Assembly: GCA_040752255.1 (NCBI GenBank)
Contig: JBFMFD010000125.1
Coordinates: forward strand, 1-7,876
Direction of reading: 5' to 3'
DNA from: J051 sp040752255
GTDB lineage: Bacteria > Armatimonadota > Fimbriimonadia > Fimbriimonadales > ATM1
Length of the DNA stretch: 7,876 nt
Under the pieces are notes generated by a model, which saw only the letters and a list, made by a program, of their open reading frames with translations, did no database searches and was not told where the DNA came from. Made by a program: the position numbers and the translations under genes. Every line of letters begins with the position of its first letter. The stretch's first letter is position 1. Shown piece by piece: positions 6,547-7,876 of the stretch.

Positions 6547-6633
6547 CGGAGAGGGTGGGATTCGAACCCACGAGGGCTTTTACACCCTGGCGGTTTTCAA
6601 GACCGCTGCCTTAAACCGCTCGGCCACCTCTCC
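6547..6633 (-). tRNA. tRNA-Ser (anticodon UGA)
   Basis: The minus strand folds as an 87-base class II tRNA. The acceptor stem is GGAGAGG (6633-6627) with CCTCTCC (6554-6548), and G at 6547 is the discriminator base, as in serine tRNAs. The D-arm begins TGGCCGAGCGG. The anticodon stem is GCGGT/ACCGC around the loop CTTGAAA, giving UGA (6599-6597). A long variable arm (GGGTGTAAAAGCCC) follows, then the T-arm GTGGGTTCGAATCCCAC. CCA is not encoded: the next three bases read ACG. It reads UCA and, by wobble, other UCN serine codons. Its 3' end faces the restriction-modification island and it appears intact. Confidence 0.97.
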
Positions 6634-6643
6634 ATAAATTGTG

Positions 6644-6660
6644 CGGGCGCAGGTCGCCCG
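6644..6660. repeat. GC-rich hairpin upstream of tRNA-Ser
   Basis: CGGGCG (6644-6649) pairs with CGCCCG (6655-6660) around a five-base loop. It lies 10 bases upstream of the tRNA 5' end. There is no T-tract, and in such GC-rich DNA it could be chance. Confidence 0.2.
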
Positions 6661-6717
6661 GCTTCTTGTCGGGGATCGCGCGGAACGGCGGGACGCAGCC
6701 GCTCTACGCGCGCGTTG

Positions 6718-6760
6718 ATGATGACGAGGCGGAAGGGACAACGTTGGCTGGCGTCATCAT
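6718..6760. repeat. Nine-base inverted repeat in the spacer after the peptidase gene
   Basis: ATGATGACG (6718-6726) and CGTCATCAT (6752-6760) are perfect inverted copies with 25 bases between them. The repeat is 40 bases past the peptidase stop codon on the minus strand. It could form a hairpin at the end of that transcript, but lacks the T-run of an intrinsic terminator. It might instead be a protein-binding dyad. The rest of the 6634-6799 spacer holds nothing I can support. Confidence 0.35.
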
Positions 6761-6799
6761 GTCCTTAGGATAGCGCGGCAAGCGCCTACTGTCCAGTCC

Positions 6800-7876
6800 C
6801 TAGCTCGCCGCCGCCCACCCCACCTTCTTCCCCTCGTTCTGCTCGTCGAGCCACTTCTTCAGCGGCGCGAAGTACTCGAGGATGGCGGTGGCGTCCATCT
6901 GGCGCTGGCCGGTGACGGCTTCCAGGGCGTCGGGCCAGGGGCGGGATTGGCCGAGCTGCATCATCTTCTGGAGCTTGGCGCCGGCGGTCTTGTCGCCGTA
7001 GAAGCTGCAGCGGTGCAGGGGGCCGGCGTGGCCGGACTGTTGGCAGAGGGCGCGGTACATCTGGAACTGGAGGACGGTGGACAGGAAGTAGCGGGCGTAG
7101 GGGGTGTTGCCGGGGATGTGGTATTTGGCGCCGGGGTCGAAGTCGGCCTCGCTGCGGGCGACGGGGGGCTTGATGCCTTGGTAGCGGGTGCGCAGCTGCC
7201 ACCACTTCTGGTTGTACTGGGAGGGCGGGGTCTCGCCGGTGAAGACGGACCAGCGCCACTTGTCCATGAGCAGGCCGAAGGGCTGGAAGGCGACGCGCTC
7301 CATGGCCATCTTCAGCAATAGGTCGAGGTCGGCCTCGGGGCCGGGCACCTTTTTGATGAGGCCGATGGTCTTGAGGTATTCGGGGGTGACGGACAGGGAG
7401 ATGGTGTCGCCGAGGGCCTCGTGGAAGCCGTCGTTGGCGCTGTTCTTGAAGAGATAGGGCTGGGCGGCGTACTCGCGCTGGTAGTAGTTGTGGCCGAGCT
7501 CGTGGTGGACGGTGACGAAGTCGGTGTCGTTGATGCGGGTGCACATCTTGATGCGGATGTCGTCGTTGGTCTCCACATCCCAGGCGGAGGCGTGGCAGAC
7601 GACCTCGCGGTCCTGCGGGCGCTTGAGCAGGCTGCGCTCCCAGAAAGTCTGGGGCAGGGGCGCGAAGCCGAGGCTGGAGAAGAAGTTCTCGCCGTAGCGG
7701 ACCATCTGCTTCTCGTCGGTCTTGCGCTTGACGAGCTCCTGGGTGAGGTCGAAGGGGCGCTTGGATTTGGGCGGGGCGACCAAGTCGTAGACGTTGCCCC
7801 ACTCCTGGGCCCACATGTTGCCGAGCAGGTGGGCGGGGATGAGATTGTCGGGGCCGACGGCGCCGGGGTACTTGTC
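6800..7876 (-). CDS. Peptidase family M2 (angiotensin-converting enzyme-like) dipeptidyl carboxypeptidase, 5' partial
   Basis: The frame is open to the window edge and the residues before the Met at 7816 (IPAHLLGN) continue the family pattern IPAHLLGNMWAQ, so the gene starts outside the window. About 358 residues are visible, including the catalytic half. Numbering from that Met: zinc motif HELGH (105-109), third zinc ligand Glu133 in FHEALGD, 28 residues after the first His as in human ACE, and KYHIPGNTPYARYF (231-244), which carries the equivalents of Lys511, His513, Tyr520, Arg522 and Tyr523 of testis ACE. Cys258 and Cys270 in LCQQSGHAGPLHRC match a conserved disulfide. The C-terminal SRPWPDAL and ILEYFAPLKKWL are also typical. 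The enzyme releases dipeptides from peptide C-termini. Bacterial members are usually exported, but the signal region is not in view. High GC and C-biased codons match the first gene, indicating native chromosome. TAG at 6800-6802 ends it. Confidence 0.95.
   Translation of the reverse strand, partial: DKYPGAVGPDNLIPAHLLGNMWAQEWGNVYDLVAPPKSKRPFDLTQELVKRKTDEKQMVRYGENFFSSLGFAPLPQTFWERSLLKRPQDREVVCHASAWDVETNDDIRIKMCTRINDTDFVTVHHELGHNYYQREYAAQPYLFKNSANDGFHEALGDTISLSVTPEYLKTIGLIKKVPGPEADLDLLLKMAMERVAFQPFGLLMDKWRWSVFTGETPPSQYNQKWWQLRTRYQGIKPPVARSEADFDPGAKYHIPGNTPYARYFLSTVLQFQMYRALCQQSGHAGPLHRCSFYGDKTAGAKLQKMMQLGQSRPWPDALEAVTGQRQMDATAILEYFAPLKKWLDEQNEGKKVGWAAAS

Noticed and set aside
6786..7814. A 342-codon minus-strand frame over the peptidase
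   Set aside because: It is a shifted frame of the M2 peptidase gene, rich in Arg, Pro and His, while the real frame has the complete zinc site.

Overview
The window suggests a chromosomal segment from a high-GC, probably Gram-negative bacterium. The two flanking genes are very GC-rich and use mostly C or G in third codon positions (a spot count gives 43 G+C in the 60 bases from 2101). The 3' flank encodes a bacterial angiotensin-converting-enzyme-like peptidase (M2). The Ala/Pro-rich N-terminal stretch of the first protein recalls secreted proteins of some deep-branching phyla such as Elusimicrobiota, but the sequence alone does not settle the taxon.

Layout: (1) 1-2820, a 5'-truncated gene for a large unrecognised protein ending in a WD40-like beta-propeller. 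(2) 2821-2992, an intergenic region with a plausible sigma70 promoter whose spacer is an imperfect 20-bp dyad containing a GATC. (3) 2993-6471, a restriction-modification cassette of clearly lower GC (a spot count gives 28 of 60 from 3541). It has two overlapping methyltransferase genes on the + strand: a Dam-like D12 adenine methylase and a compact amino-methyltransferase with an HPPY motif. On the - strand, a two-gene operon runs toward them: an endonuclease III-like HhH-GPD protein, then a small PD-(D/E)XK endonuclease. The second methylase gene and the nuclease gene overlap by 17 bases at their 3' ends. (4) 6547-6633, a tRNA-Ser(UGA) gene whose 3' end faces the cassette. (5) 6634-6799, a spacer with an inverted repeat. 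(6) 6800 to the end, the C-terminal part of an M2 peptidase gene.

How it fits together: the two methylases would protect host DNA and the PD-(D/E)XK enzyme would cut unmodified DNA. The least ordinary element is the glycosylase-like protein. It keeps the Lys and Asp expected of a bifunctional endonuclease III-type glycosylase/AP lyase and has a rearranged cysteine cluster. It is the first gene of the nuclease operon. It may be a repair partner for the modification system or a second DNA-attacking effector. No controller (C) gene, integrase or transposase is visible. Low GC and the position beside the 3' end of a tRNA gene support acquisition by horizontal transfer.
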